Of a DNA stretch of 51,187 nucleotides, positions 33,407 through 42,223 are shown in pieces. Each line of letters opens with the position of its first letter. The stretch's first letter is position 1. Origin of the DNA: Candidatus Mediterraneibacter guildfordensis (GTDB lineage Bacteria > Bacillota > Clostridia > Lachnospirales > Lachnospiraceae); NCBI GenBank assembly GCA_019112735.1, contig DXIS01000019.1:1-51187 (forward strand), given 5' to 3'. The translations under genes were made by a program, and so were the position numbers. The notes beneath the pieces were generated by a model, which was not told where the DNA came from, did no database searches, and saw only the letters and a program-made list of their open reading frames with translations.

Positions 33407-35992
33407 ATGAAAGAAAATTATACATTTACGGTAAACGGAATCGAGCGCACGATCTGTGAAGAAAAGCCGCTGCTGCGATATCTGCGGGACGATCTTCATC
33501 TTCATTCCGTCAAGGACGGATGCAGCGAGGGCGCCTGCGGGACCTGTACGATCATTGTGGACGGCCGGGCGGTAAAATCCTGTGTGCTGACAACTAAGCG
33601 CGCAGCGGGCAAGACGATCCTGACCACAGAAGGGCTGTCTGAGGAAGAGAAGGAAGCGTTTGTCTATGCATTCGGTGCGAAGGGATCGGTTCAGTGCGGG
33701 TTCTGCATCCCCGGCATGGTCATGGCCGGGAAAGCGCTGATCGACAAAGTGCCGGACCCGACGGAAGAAGAGATCAAGACCGCATTAAAGGGAAATATCT
33801 GCCGCTGTACGGGATACAAGAAGATTATCGAAGGCATCCAGCTCACGGCGGCGATCCTGCGGGGCGATGCGAAGATCGATGAAGAGCTGGAAAAGGGCGA
33901 TGAATACGGCGTCGGACAGAAAGCCTTCCGGCTGGATGTGCGGGAAAAGGTGCTGGGATACGGGGAGTATCCGGACGACGTGGAAATGGAAGGAATGGTC
34001 TATGCATCGGCTGTGCGTTCCAGATATGCCCGTGCCCGGATCCTTGATATCCGCACGGAGGAAGCGCTGGCGCTTCCCGGCGTGCTGGCGGTCCTGACCG
34101 CGGAAGATGTGCCCAATAATAAGGTGGGGCATCTGCAGCAGGACTGGGATGTGATGATCGCAAAAGGAAGCATCACCAGATGCGTGGGGGACGCCATCTG
34201 TCTCGTTGTGGCTGAGACGAGAGATATCCTTGATAAAGCAAAGAAACTGATCGAGATCGATTATGAAGAATTGAAGCCTGTGACTTCGATCCGGGAGGCC
34301 ATGGCGGAGGATGCGCCGAAGGTCCACTCAAACGGCAATCTGTGCCAGAAGCGCCATGTGACCCGGGGAGATGCGAAGAAAGCACTGGCGGAGTCAAAAT
34401 ATGTGGTGACGCAGACCTACCGGACGCCTTTTACCGAGCATGCCTTTCTGGAGCCTGAGTCTGCAGTGGCCTTCCCCTATAAGGATGGCGTGAAAGTCCT
34501 CTCATCGGACCAGAGCGTCTATGATACGAGGCATGAGATCTCCATCATGCTGGGCTGGGATCCGGAACGCGTGGTGGTGGAGAACAAGCTGGTGGGCGGC
34601 GGCTTTGGCGGCAAGGAGGACGTGTCCGCCCAGCATATTGCGGCGCTGGCGGCGCTGAAGGTGAACCGGCCGGTGAAGGTTACATTCTCCCGGCAGGAGT
34701 CCATTAATTTCCATCCGAAGCGCCATGCCATGGAGGGCACATTTACCCTGGGATGTGACGAGAACGGGATCTTCACGGGACTGGACTGCGAGATCTATTT
34801 TGACACAGGCGCTTATGCGTCCCTGTGCGGACCGGTGCTGGAGCGCGCCTGCACCCATTCCGTGGGACCGTACTGTTATCAGAATACAGACATCCGGGGA
34901 TACGGGTATTATACGAATAATCCGCCTGCCGGGGCATTCCGGGGATTCGGCGTATGTCAGAGCGAATTCGCCCTGGAGTCCAATATCAACCTGCTGGCGG
35001 AGAAGGTGGGCATCTCTCCATGGGAGATCCGCTACCGCAATGCCATCGAGCCGGGGAAAGTCCTGCCGAACGGACAGATCGCCGACTGTTCGACAGCATT
35101 GAAAGAGACTCTGCTGGCGGTTAAGGATGCTTATGAAAGCAATCCGGGCCGGGCGGGGATCGCCTGTGCCATGAAGAACGCCGGCGTGGGCGTGGGCCTG
35201 CCGGATAAAGGCCGGGCAAAGCTGGTCGTACATAACGGGAAGATCGAGCTGTACAGCGCGGCGTCCGATATCGGACAGGGCTGTAAAACCGTATTTGTGC
35301 AGATGGTCGCAGAGACGACCGGACTCGGGAAAGACCGGATCATCAATATGGGCGCCAACTCCGAGGTGGCGCCGGACTCCGGAACCACATCCGGATCCCG
35401 GCAGACACTGATCACCGGCGAAGCGGTGCGCATGGCAGCCGCAGATCTTAACAAAGACCTTCAGGCGGCAGGCGGTGATCTGGAAAAACTGGAAGGGAAA
35501 GAATATTTCGCGGAATTCTTTGATCCAACCGATAAGCTGGGGGCGGACGTGCCGAATCCGAAGAGCCATGTGGCCTATGGATTTGCCACCCATGTGGTCA
35601 TCCTCGACGATGACGGACGGGTAAAAGAAGTCTATGCGGCCCATGATTCCGGCAAGGTGGTCAATCCCATCGCCATCCAGGGACAGATCGAGGGCGGCGT
35701 GCTCATGGGGCTGGGCTATGCCCTGACCGAGGACTTCCCGCTGAAGGACGGAGTGCCACAGGCAAGATACGGAACGCTGGGTCTGATGCGGGCTACGCAG
35801 ATCCCGGATATCCATGCAATCTATGTGGAGAAAGAAGAACTGCTTCCATTTGCATACGGCGCGAAAGGCATCGGCGAGATCGCCACGATCCCGACCGCTC
35901 CCGCGGCACAGGGCGCGTATTACGCGAAGGACCATGTGCTCAGGACAAAACTGCCGATGGAGGATACATTTTATTCAAAGAAACGTAGATGA
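33407..35992 (+). CDS. xanthine dehydrogenase, selenium-dependent XdhD-like (Fe-S plus Mo domains, no FAD domain)
   Basis: The 861-residue chain has two [2Fe-2S] sites at the N-terminus: C39, C44, C47, C59, and C97, C100, C132, C134. The molybdopterin domains follow, with GGGFGGKED, PPAGAFRGFG and the active-site Glu in AKGIGEIAT. There is no FAD-binding domain, so electrons must leave through another protein, such as YgfK or a ferredoxin. It hydroxylates xanthine or another purine in either direction. YqeB, YqeC and MocA parts upstream, and an XdhC-like gene nearby, fit a labile selenium cofactor. No in-frame TGA is present, so selenocysteine is not involved. A hairpin terminator ends the operon. 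Confidence 0.92.
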   Translation: MKENYTFTVNGIERTICEEKPLLRYLRDDLHLHSVKDGCSEGACGTCTIIVDGRAVKSCVLTTKRAAGKTILTTEGLSEEEKEAFVYAFGAKGSVQCGFCIPGMVMAGKALIDKVPDPTEEEIKTALKGNICRCTGYKKIIEGIQLTAAILRGDAKIDEELEKGDEYGVGQKAFRLDVREKVLGYGEYPDDVEMEGMVYASAVRSRYARARILDIRTEEALALPGVLAVLTAEDVPNNKVGHLQQDWDVMIAKGSITRCVGDAICLVVAETRDILDKAKKLIEIDYEELKPVTSIREAMAEDAPKVHSNGNLCQKRHVTRGDAKKALAESKYVVTQTYRTPFTEHAFLEPESAVAFPYKDGVKVLSSDQSVYDTRHEISIMLGWDPERVVVENKLVGGGFGGKEDVSAQHIAALAALKVNRPVKVTFSRQESINFHPKRHAMEGTFTLGCDENGIFTGLDCEIYFDTGAYASLCGPVLERACTHSVGPYCYQNTDIRGYGYYTNNPPAGAFRGFGVCQSEFALESNINLLAEKVGISPWEIRYRNAIEPGKVLPNGQIADCSTALKETLLAVKDAYESNPGRAGIACAMKNAGVGVGLPDKGRAKLVVHNGKIELYSAASDIGQGCKTVFVQMVAETTGLGKDRIINMGANSEVAPDSGTTSGSRQTLITGEAVRMAAADLNKDLQAAGGDLEKLEGKEYFAEFFDPTDKLGADVPNPKSHVAYGFATHVVILDDDGRVKEVYAAHDSGKVVNPIAIQGQIEGGVLMGLGYALTEDFPLKDGVPQARYGTLGLMRATQIPDIHAIYVEKEELLPFAYGAKGIGEIATIPTAPAAQGAYYAKDHVLRTKLPMEDTFYSKKRR

Positions 35993-36005
35993 CATAAGAA
36001 AAATA

Positions 36006-36036
36006 AGCGGCGCTGTAAATGAAACAGCGCCGCTTT
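36006..36036. terminator. terminator at the end of the xanthine dehydrogenase operon
   Basis: AGCGGCGCTGT, seven-base loop, ACAGCGCCGCTTT. Eleven perfect pairs; the T-run is only three bases on the plus strand. It lies between convergent genes. Confidence 0.75.
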
Positions 36037-36048
36037 GATGTAATAAAA

Positions 36049-36339
36049 TCATTTATGTTTTGGCTTTGGAATGAATTCTATTTTTAGGATCATATCCATT
36101 CCATCTGCCAGTCGTTGCAGTAATTTCAGAGAGGGATTGCGGGTACCATTCTCTAATTTGCTAATATCGGCCTGGTTAATACCTGTTCTTTCAGCCAGTT
36201 CCTTCTGAGTCAGATTCTGAGAAAGTCTGGCATCTACAATTGCCCGAATGATGTCCATTTCCGGCTGGATTTTTTCATATTCGGAACGGAATTCCGGATC
36301 CTGCATTTGCTGATTAAAAAATTCATTTAATGTCTTCAT
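36049..36339 (-). CDS. XRE family HTH protein, HigA-like antitoxin type
   Basis: The 96-residue protein has an N-terminal helical segment (MKTLNEFFNQQMQDPEFRSE) and a central Cro/C1 HTH, LTQKELAERTGINQADISKL, ending LADGMDMILKIEF. This layout is characteristic of HigA/HTH antitoxins paired with RelE/HigB-type toxins. No such toxin is adjacent: one side holds the xanthine dehydrogenase gene and the other the molybdenum gene unit. It may be an orphan or may regulate a nearby gene. Start 36339 is chosen because AAAGGA is eight bases upstream; a longer frame has no ribosome site. Confidence 0.8.
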   Translation of the reverse strand: MKTLNEFFNQQMQDPEFRSEYEKIQPEMDIIRAIVDARLSQNLTQKELAERTGINQADISKLENGTRNPSLKLLQRLADGMDMILKIEFIPKPKHK

Positions 36340-36434
36340 TACGTATTCCTTTTGTCTTTGGTTAATGTAATGATATGTCATATATGCCATAATGTCAAGC
36401 AAGAAAAGTCCACAATCAAGTAGAAAAAGGTTAT

Positions 36435-36462
36435 TTGCAATATGTGAATGAGAAGGTATAAT
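36435..36462 (+). promoter_or_regulatory. promoter of the ModE-fusion gene
   Basis: TTGCAA, 16 bases, TATAAT. It decides the start of the next gene, because transcription would begin near 36469, after the two upstream in-frame ATG codons. Confidence 0.55.
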
Positions 36463-36492
36463 GAAATGGAAAAAGAAAAGGGGTTCAAGAGG

Positions 36493-37422
36493 ATGCGACC
36501 AGGTGCTGTGATCGCCGCTGCAGGAATACCCGGCGGCTTCCGGGCTTACGAAAAACTGAAAAATACAGACCGCAATGCAATGCTCCGCAGGATGATCCGG
36601 ACGTTCCAGCGCGCAGGAGTGGAGGATATTGTAGTTGTGACGGGATACCGCGCGCAGGAGACGGAGAAAGGGCTTGCAAAGATGGGCGCGGCGTTTCTCA
36701 GGTGTGAGGATTATGAGACTGCGCAGATGCTGGATTTTGCCGTGCGCGGATTTCGTTATCTAAAGAATTGTGCCCGGATCTTTTTCTGTCCGGCGGACGT
36801 GCCTCTTTTTACAGATGGTACGATCAAATCGATGCTCAGATGCGCAAAGGATCAGAATGTACCTGTGGTGATCCCGGTCTGCGGCGGGCGGAAAGGCCAT
36901 CCGGTCCTGATCGATGCAGCGCTTGTGGGGCAGATCGAAGCCTATCGGGGAGACCGGGGACTGAAAGGTGCGCTTGATGCAACGAAAGCGGCGATCGGTT
37001 ACGCAGAGGTCGAGGATGAAGGCATATTTCTCCGGGCGCGCCGGGAAGATCATTTTGAGGAACTGGCGGAGTCGGAGAAGCAGGCGGATATCTACCCGAA
37101 GGTGAAAGTGCAGTTGACGCGGAACACGCCATTTTTCGGGCCGGGGATGATGGTGCTTTTAAAGCAGATCGATGTGCTCGGCAATGTGCGTGAAGCCTGT
37201 GAGAAGGCGGGCATGTCCTACAGCAAGGGATGGACGCTGATCCGCACGGCGGAACAGGAACTGGGAGAGGTGATCGTGGAGCGTCAGCCCGGCGGAAAGA
37301 GCGGGGGACAGGCGCAGATCAGTCCGGCAGGCTATGACCTGATGGAGCGTTATGAGCGGCTGGAGCGGAAAGTGGCAGAGTACGCACAGGAGCAATACCG
37401 TAAAATATTCTTATCACATTGA
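36493..37422 (+). CDS. fusion of MobA/MocA-like nucleotidyltransferase and ModE-type HTH domain
   Basis: Residues 1-190 have a nucleotidyltransferase fold: PGAVIAAAGIPGGF with a degenerate NTP loop, VVVTGYRAQETE, FFCPADVPLF with the metal Asp, and GRKGHPVLID. Residues about 215-309 are the winged HTH of ModE (FFGPGMMVLLKQIDVLGNVR, then EACEKAGMSYSKGWTLI and a basic SGGQAQ loop). No molybdate-binding MOP domain is present. The start at 36493 is set by the promoter position, by AAGGGG nine bases upstream and by the domain beginning there. It precedes modABC, separated by a terminator, so it may regulate molybdate uptake and tie it to cofactor synthesis; this is inference. Confidence 0.82.
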   Translation: MRPGAVIAAAGIPGGFRAYEKLKNTDRNAMLRRMIRTFQRAGVEDIVVVTGYRAQETEKGLAKMGAAFLRCEDYETAQMLDFAVRGFRYLKNCARIFFCPADVPLFTDGTIKSMLRCAKDQNVPVVIPVCGGRKGHPVLIDAALVGQIEAYRGDRGLKGALDATKAAIGYAEVEDEGIFLRARREDHFEELAESEKQADIYPKVKVQLTRNTPFFGPGMMVLLKQIDVLGNVREACEKAGMSYSKGWTLIRTAEQELGEVIVERQPGGKSGGQAQISPAGYDLMERYERLERKVAEYAQEQYRKIFLSH

Positions 37423-37428
37423 AGTCAG

Positions 37429-37475
37429 GCGGGAATTTCCGGTTCAGGAATGAAAACAGAAATTCCCGCTTTTTT
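37429..37475 (+). terminator. terminator before modA
   Basis: GCGGGAATTTC, 19-base loop, GAAATTCCCGC, then TTTTTT. Eleven perfect pairs. Confidence 0.9.
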
Positions 37476-37570
37476 GCAGCAGGCGATTGTTTTTAAAAAA
37501 ATAATCGGATATACTTAGATGTAGATACAAAAAAACCGGATTGCAGGAATGATCTATAAAGGAGAGGACT

Positions 37571-38440
37571 ATGAGAAGAAGGATACTGGCAGTGATTCTG
37601 ATAAGTGTAATGCTGTTTTCAATGGTGGGCTGCACAGGAGACGCAGAAGAAAGTGCAGGCGGTGCGGGCGGAACAGCGGAAAGCGGCAAAACGACGGAGA
37701 TCCAGGTGTTTATTGCAGCCAGCCTGAATACGGTAATGACGGAACTGGCTGATCTGTACAATGAGGACCATCCGGAGGTGAAGATCATCTATAACGCGGA
37801 CAGTTCCGGCACGCTCCTGACCCAGATCCGTGAAGGCTACGAGTGTGACATTTTCTTCTCTGCCGCACAGAAGCAGATGGACGACCTGGAGGCGGACGGC
37901 CTGATGGTGGAGGGCACCCGTGCAGACGTGGTGAACAATCAGGTGGTTGTCGTGACATTGAAGGACAGCGGAACGAAGGTGACCGGTCTGGAGGATCTGG
38001 ACAAAGCGGAGAGCATCGCCCTTGCCGGAGGCAGTGTGCCGGTGGGGAAATATACGAGGCAGGCGCTTATGAATCTGAGCATCCTGCCGGATACCGGGGA
38101 ACCGGACAAAATCACTACAGAGGAGGTATTTGAGGCGCTTGGCGGCGTGGAGATCAGTGAACAGGACAATGTAAGCAAGGTGCTGACAGCGGTGGCGGAA
38201 GGTTCCTGTGAGGTCGGAACGACCTATTATTCAGATACATACGGGTATGAGGATGATCTGGATATTCTGCAGACGGTCAGTTATGACCTGACCGGCGACG
38301 TGATCTATCCGGTCGCACGGGTGGTCAATGAAGAGGCGGATGAAGCGCAGACGGCTGCGGCGGAGGATTTCCTGGAATTCATCCTGTCTGATGAAGCGAA
38401 AGCGGTATTTGAATCTTACTATTTTGATACGGACGTATAG
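37571..38440 (+). CDS. modA: molybdate ABC transporter, substrate-binding lipoprotein
   Basis: A lipoprotein signal (MRRRILAVILISVMLFSMVG then Cys at about residue 18-22) is followed by an acidic linker and a ModA-type fold: IQVFIAASLNTVMTELADLY, NADSSGTLLTQI, DIFFSAAQKQMD. These segments carry the oxyanion-binding residues (Ser in AASL and SSG). It captures molybdate or tungstate outside the membrane. It has 289 residues and is followed by modB and modC with gaps of 7 and 3 bases. Ribosome site AAAGGAGAG is present. It supports the Mo-dependent xanthine dehydrogenase. Confidence 0.93.
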   Translation: MRRRILAVILISVMLFSMVGCTGDAEESAGGAGGTAESGKTTEIQVFIAASLNTVMTELADLYNEDHPEVKIIYNADSSGTLLTQIREGYECDIFFSAAQKQMDDLEADGLMVEGTRADVVNNQVVVVTLKDSGTKVTGLEDLDKAESIALAGGSVPVGKYTRQALMNLSILPDTGEPDKITTEEVFEALGGVEISEQDNVSKVLTAVAEGSCEVGTTYYSDTYGYEDDLDILQTVSYDLTGDVIYPVARVVNEEADEAQTAAAEDFLEFILSDEAKAVFESYYFDTDV

Positions 38441-38447
38441 GTGAATT

Positions 38448-39152
38448 ATGGAAGAGATCGTTAAGATACTGAAAGAACTGGACTGGAGTCCCCTTTTCAT
38501 CTCGCTGAAAACAGGGATCGCGGCGACAATTGTCTCTTTTTTCCTGGGGATATTTGCGGCGCGCAAGGCGGTGAAGGCGTCGCCCCGGAAGAAAGCGGTC
38601 ATCGACGGCATCCTGACGCTGCCGATGGTCCTGCCGCCGACAGCGGCGGGCTTCTTCCTGCTTCTTTTGTTCAGCAGGAGAAGGCCGCTTGGGTCATTCC
38701 TGTTTGAACAGTTTGATTTTAAAGTGGTGCAGACCTGGCTGGGCTGCGTGATCGCAGCTACGGTCATCGCTTTTCCGCTCATGTACCGGAATGCGAGGGC
38801 GGCCATGGAACAGATTGACATGAACCTGGTCTATGCAGGCCGGACGCTTGGAATGTCGGACTTCAAGATCTTCTGGACGGTAATCATGCCCACTGCCGGA
38901 CCGGGCATTGCATCCGGCACGGTCCTGACCTTTGCCCGGGCGCTCGGGGAGTACGGGGCCACGTCCATGCTGGCGGGGAATATCCCGGGCCGGACCGGCA
39001 CCATCTCCCAGAAGATCGCCATGGTTATCCAGGACGGGGATTACCTGACTGCCGGAATCTGGGTGGGGATCGTGATGATCATCGCCTTCCTGATCATTTT
39101 CCTGATGAATCTGATCTCCGGCAAAAAGATGAAGCATATCGGGAGGTGGTAA
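38448..39152 (+). CDS. modB: molybdate ABC transporter, permease
   Basis: The 234-residue protein has five to six hydrophobic segments and the binding-protein-dependent permease EAA loop at ALGEYGATSMLAGNIPGRT. LPMVLPPTAAGFFLL in the middle is a ModB hallmark. It forms the membrane channel for molybdate with ModC. It lies seven bases after modA and three bases before modC. Confidence 0.93.
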   Translation: MEEIVKILKELDWSPLFISLKTGIAATIVSFFLGIFAARKAVKASPRKKAVIDGILTLPMVLPPTAAGFFLLLLFSRRRPLGSFLFEQFDFKVVQTWLGCVIAATVIAFPLMYRNARAAMEQIDMNLVYAGRTLGMSDFKIFWTVIMPTAGPGIASGTVLTFARALGEYGATSMLAGNIPGRTGTISQKIAMVIQDGDYLTAGIWVGIVMIIAFLIIFLMNLISGKKMKHIGRW

Positions 39153-39155
39153 GCC

Positions 39156-40202
39156 GTGGCGGTAAATGTGGACATTCAGAAACAGCTCGGGGATTTCCGG
39201 CTGGATATCCGTTTCAAAAGCAGCGCCCGGCGCATCGGCATCCTGGGGGCTTCCGGGAGCGGAAAGAGCATGACCTTGAAGAGCATCGCCGGGATCGAAC
39301 AGCCTGACAGAGGGATCATAGAGGCGGACGGCAGGACATTTTATGACAGGGACCGGAAGATCAGCCTGAAGCCGCAGGCGCGCAATGTCGGGTATCTGTT
39401 CCAGAATTACGCCCTGTTCCCTACGATGACGGTGGAGAAAAATATTGCCGCCGGGCTGAAAGGCGGCAGGAGGGAAAAAGAAGCGCGTGTCCGGGAGATG
39501 ATCCGGAAGTTCCGCCTGGAGGGGCTGGAGAAACATCTGCCGGGGCAGCTCTCGGGCGGGCAGCAGCAGCGGACGGCGCTGGCGCGGATCATGGCCTGCG
39601 AACCGGGCATGATCCTGCTGGACGAACCCTTTTCTGCGCTGGATATGTATATGAAGGACCAGCTCCAGCGGGAGCTTTCCGAGATGCTGGAGGATTATCC
39701 GGGAACGGTGATCCTGGTATCCCACAACCGGGACGAAGTGTACCGGTTCAGCGAAGAACTGCTCGTCATCAATCAGGGAAGCGTAGTGGCGGCCGGGGAG
39801 ACGAAAGCGCTTTTCCGTGATCCGGTGAGCCGGGAGGCGGCGAGCCTTACAGGATGCAAGAACTTCTCCAGGATCCGCAGGATCGATGCGCATACCTTCG
39901 AGGCGGCGGACTGGGGCGTGACCCTGGCGGTGGACCGGGAGATCCCGGAAGATGCACAGTGGATCGGCTACCGGGCCCATGATTTCATCCCGGTGTGGGA
40001 AACGCGCGGGAACAGGCGGATGCTTCCCTTTACGCTGGAGAGCATCGCAGAACTTCCTTTCGAGAAGAATTACTATATAAAGACAGGATCAGGCACAACT
40101 GTCTGCTGGTTCGTCCAGCGGGAGCAGGAGCGCCTTCTGGAGGAAAAAGGGATGCCCTCATTTCTCGCGTTTAAAGAAGACAAAATTCTTTTTCTAAAAT
40201 AA
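39156..40202 (+). CDS. modC: molybdate ABC transporter, ATPase
   Basis: ABC ATPase with Walker A GASGSGKSMT, Q-loop LFQNYALFP, signature LSGGQQQR, Walker B MILLDEPFSALD and H-loop VSHNRDEV. The C-terminal region (about residues 225-348) is shorter than a full TOBE regulatory part but has a related fold pattern. It begins with GTG three bases after modB, following GGAGGTGG. It powers molybdate import. A promoter for the next gene lies shortly after its stop. Confidence 0.92.
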   Translation: MAVNVDIQKQLGDFRLDIRFKSSARRIGILGASGSGKSMTLKSIAGIEQPDRGIIEADGRTFYDRDRKISLKPQARNVGYLFQNYALFPTMTVEKNIAAGLKGGRREKEARVREMIRKFRLEGLEKHLPGQLSGGQQQRTALARIMACEPGMILLDEPFSALDMYMKDQLQRELSEMLEDYPGTVILVSHNRDEVYRFSEELLVINQGSVVAAGETKALFRDPVSREAASLTGCKNFSRIRRIDAHTFEAADWGVTLAVDREIPEDAQWIGYRAHDFIPVWETRGNRRMLPFTLESIAELPFEKNYYIKTGSGTTVCWFVQREQERLLEEKGMPSFLAFKEDKILFLK

Positions 40203-40236
40203 AAGAAAATGTGCGGTTAAATTTTGAAACACCGTA

Positions 40237-40265
40237 TTTACAAAGGCCCTTTTCTGTTATATAAT
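40237..40265 (+). promoter_or_regulatory. promoter of the MATE gene
   Basis: TTTACA, 17 bases, TATAAT, 36 bases before the start codon. Confidence 0.7.
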
Positions 40266-40301
40266 CCGGTCTTGGATTTTGTAACAGAAGGGGTATTTTT
40301 T

Positions 40302-41678
40302 ATGAAGACAGTACAGCATGACATGACATCGGGAAGTCCGATGAAAATGATCCTCAGCTTCACATTTCCGATCTTTATCGGCAATGTGTTCCAGCAGTTT
40401 TACAATATGGCGGACGCCGTGATCGTCGGGAAGTTCGTCGGAACGAAAGCGCTTGCCGCCGTGGGGAGCACCGGCACGATCATGTTCCTGATCTACGGGT
40501 TCGTGGTCGGGATGACGGCCGGATTCACGGTCCTGACCGCGCAGAAATTCGGAGCCGGCGACATGAGGGCCATGCGGCAGACGGTGGCCGGGGCGTCCAT
40601 CCTGTCCCTGATCGTCGGGGTGATCCTGACGGCGGCCTTCATGATCCTGATGAAGCCCTGGCTTATGGCCATGAATACACCGGAGGATATATTTGCGGAC
40701 GCATACGCCTATATCATGATCGTGAGCGCCGGGATCCTGGCGCAGATGCTGTACAACCTGCTGGCAAGTGTTCTGCGGGCGCTGGGCAACAGCAAAGTGC
40801 CGCTTTACTTCCTGATCCTGTCGGCGCTTCTCAATATTGTGCTGGATCTGGTGCTGATCATCGTGTTCCATATGGGCGCGGCGGGCGCAGCCGTGGCAAC
40901 GGTCGTCTCACAGGGCGTTTCCGGACTCCTGTGCCTGGTCTACATCGTGAAATGCGTTCCCGTGCTCCGGATGTCCCGCGACGACTGGCGGTCCTCCGGG
41001 CATCTGTTAAAGACGCAGATGCGGATCGGCATTCCCATGGCGCTGCAGTATTCCATCACGGCCATCGGCACGATGATGGTCCAGTCTTCTCTCAATATAC
41101 TGGGCTCCACGCTGGTTGCGGCCTATACGGCGGCAGGCAAGATCGAACAGGTGGTATCCCAGGCCTATGTTGCGCTGGGGACCACGCTTGCCACATACAG
41201 CGCCCAGAATATCGGCGCCGGGGATGTACCGCGTATCCGCCGGGGATTCCGGGCGACCACATGGATCGGCGTCATCTATTCATTTGCGGCGGCGGCCCTG
41301 GTGATGACGGTGGGGAAATATATGACGTATCTTTTTGTGTCGGAAGATGTGGAACTGATCATGGATTCCGTGGATCTCTACCTGAAATGTGCGGGAAGCC
41401 TGTTTATTCCTCTGGCGATCGTTAATATCTACCGGAACGGGATCCAGGGTCTGGGATACGGCCTGCTTCCCATGATGGCCGGCGTTGCCGAGCTGGTCGG
41501 AAGAGGCGTGATGTCTGTGATCGCGGCGCAGCAGAAGAGCTACCTCGGCGTGTGTCTCGCCAGCCCGGCTGCATGGGTGCTGGCTGCCGCACTTCTGATC
41601 GGAATGTATTTCTATGTGATCAAGATCGATCTCAAAAAAATATTCCCGGGACAAAAGTCCGGGAATGATCTATCATAA
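40302..41678 (+). CDS. MATE family efflux transporter
   Basis: Twelve predicted membrane segments in 458 residues with the MATE signature near the N-terminus (SFTFPIFIGNVFQQFYNMAD followed by AVIVGKFVG) and the repeat of this unit after the midpoint (GIPMALQYSITAIGTMMVQ). It should export a drug or metabolite using a Na+ or H+ gradient; the substrate is unknown. The start at 40302 is eight bases after GGGG and is preceded by a good promoter that lies within the longer frame, which rules out the earlier ATG. Confidence 0.9.
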   Translation: MKTVQHDMTSGSPMKMILSFTFPIFIGNVFQQFYNMADAVIVGKFVGTKALAAVGSTGTIMFLIYGFVVGMTAGFTVLTAQKFGAGDMRAMRQTVAGASILSLIVGVILTAAFMILMKPWLMAMNTPEDIFADAYAYIMIVSAGILAQMLYNLLASVLRALGNSKVPLYFLILSALLNIVLDLVLIIVFHMGAAGAAVATVVSQGVSGLLCLVYIVKCVPVLRMSRDDWRSSGHLLKTQMRIGIPMALQYSITAIGTMMVQSSLNILGSTLVAAYTAAGKIEQVVSQAYVALGTTLATYSAQNIGAGDVPRIRRGFRATTWIGVIYSFAAAALVMTVGKYMTYLFVSEDVELIMDSVDLYLKCAGSLFIPLAIVNIYRNGIQGLGYGLLPMMAGVAELVGRGVMSVIAAQQKSYLGVCLASPAAWVLAAALLIGMYFYVIKIDLKKIFPGQKSGNDLS

Positions 41679-41709
41679 AACCCTCGTCGGGTGAATTTCT
41701 GGGCGAAGA

Positions 41710-41756
41710 CCAATGGCCATGCGAACAGCTGTCTGCACAGCCATTGGCTTCTTTTT
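41710..41756 (+). terminator. terminator after the MATE gene
   Basis: CCAATGGC, 22-base loop, GCCATTGG, then CTTCTTTTT. Eight perfect pairs. Confidence 0.75.
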
Positions 41757-41844
41757 GTTTACATGTTTAAGGATAGCAGGTAAATATGACCTCATTGTGT
41801 CAATATATGGAATTATTTTTAAAGAATCTAAAAATAAAATAAAC

Positions 41845-42159
41845 TTATTCATCTGTCCGGACGATGGAATGCATCATATCCTGCAGGGAGCGGTTCCATC
41901 GTTCTTTTTCCGCCTCATAGCGCTCGTTCAGCCAGGCGACCGCCTGATCCATCCCTTCTTCCGAAAGGGGAAAGACGGCGCTTTCTTTTTCCTCATCCGG
42001 GGTCTGCTCAAAGCACCAGGGCTCCGGATACACCCAGACGGTGAAGGTTGTGCTGTTTTTCCCGTCATCGCCGTTCATCAGGTAGCGCATGCCGTGATGG
42101 CTGCCGGAGAAGGGCTCTTTCTTCAGTCCCCCGTACGGGACAAGTCTTTTATCGATCAT
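41845..42159 (-). CDS. conserved hypothetical protein, 104 residues
   Basis: A small soluble protein beginning MIDKRLVPYGGLKKEPFSGS, with an aromatic central strand (FTVWVYPEPWCFEQ) and a helical C-terminus rich in Glu and Trp. It lies 64 bases after the lipoprotein gene on the same strand. AAAGGA is present but about 14 bases from the ATG. I do not recognise a named domain and do not assign a function. It is about 150 bases from the MATE gene, which is convergent. Confidence 0.65.
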   Translation of the reverse strand: MIDKRLVPYGGLKKEPFSGSHHGMRYLMNGDDGKNSTTFTVWVYPEPWCFEQTPDEEKESAVFPLSEEGMDQAVAWLNERYEAEKERWNRSLQDMMHSIVRTDE

Positions 42160-42223
42160 ATCTCATAGAATTCCTTTCTGTATATGTCTGGCAGGGCAGC
42201 ATTGCCTGCCCCGCCTCATTATA

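Noticed and set aside
33407-35992. Selenocysteine in the selenium-dependent xanthine dehydrogenase
   Set aside because: The frame has no internal TGA; the selenium in this enzyme type is a labile cofactor ligand, not an amino acid.
41635-41670. ATTCCCGGGAC/GTCCGGGAAT hairpin at the end of the MATE gene as a terminator
   Set aside because: It lies inside the coding end and has no T-run; the hairpin at 41710-41756 is a better terminator.
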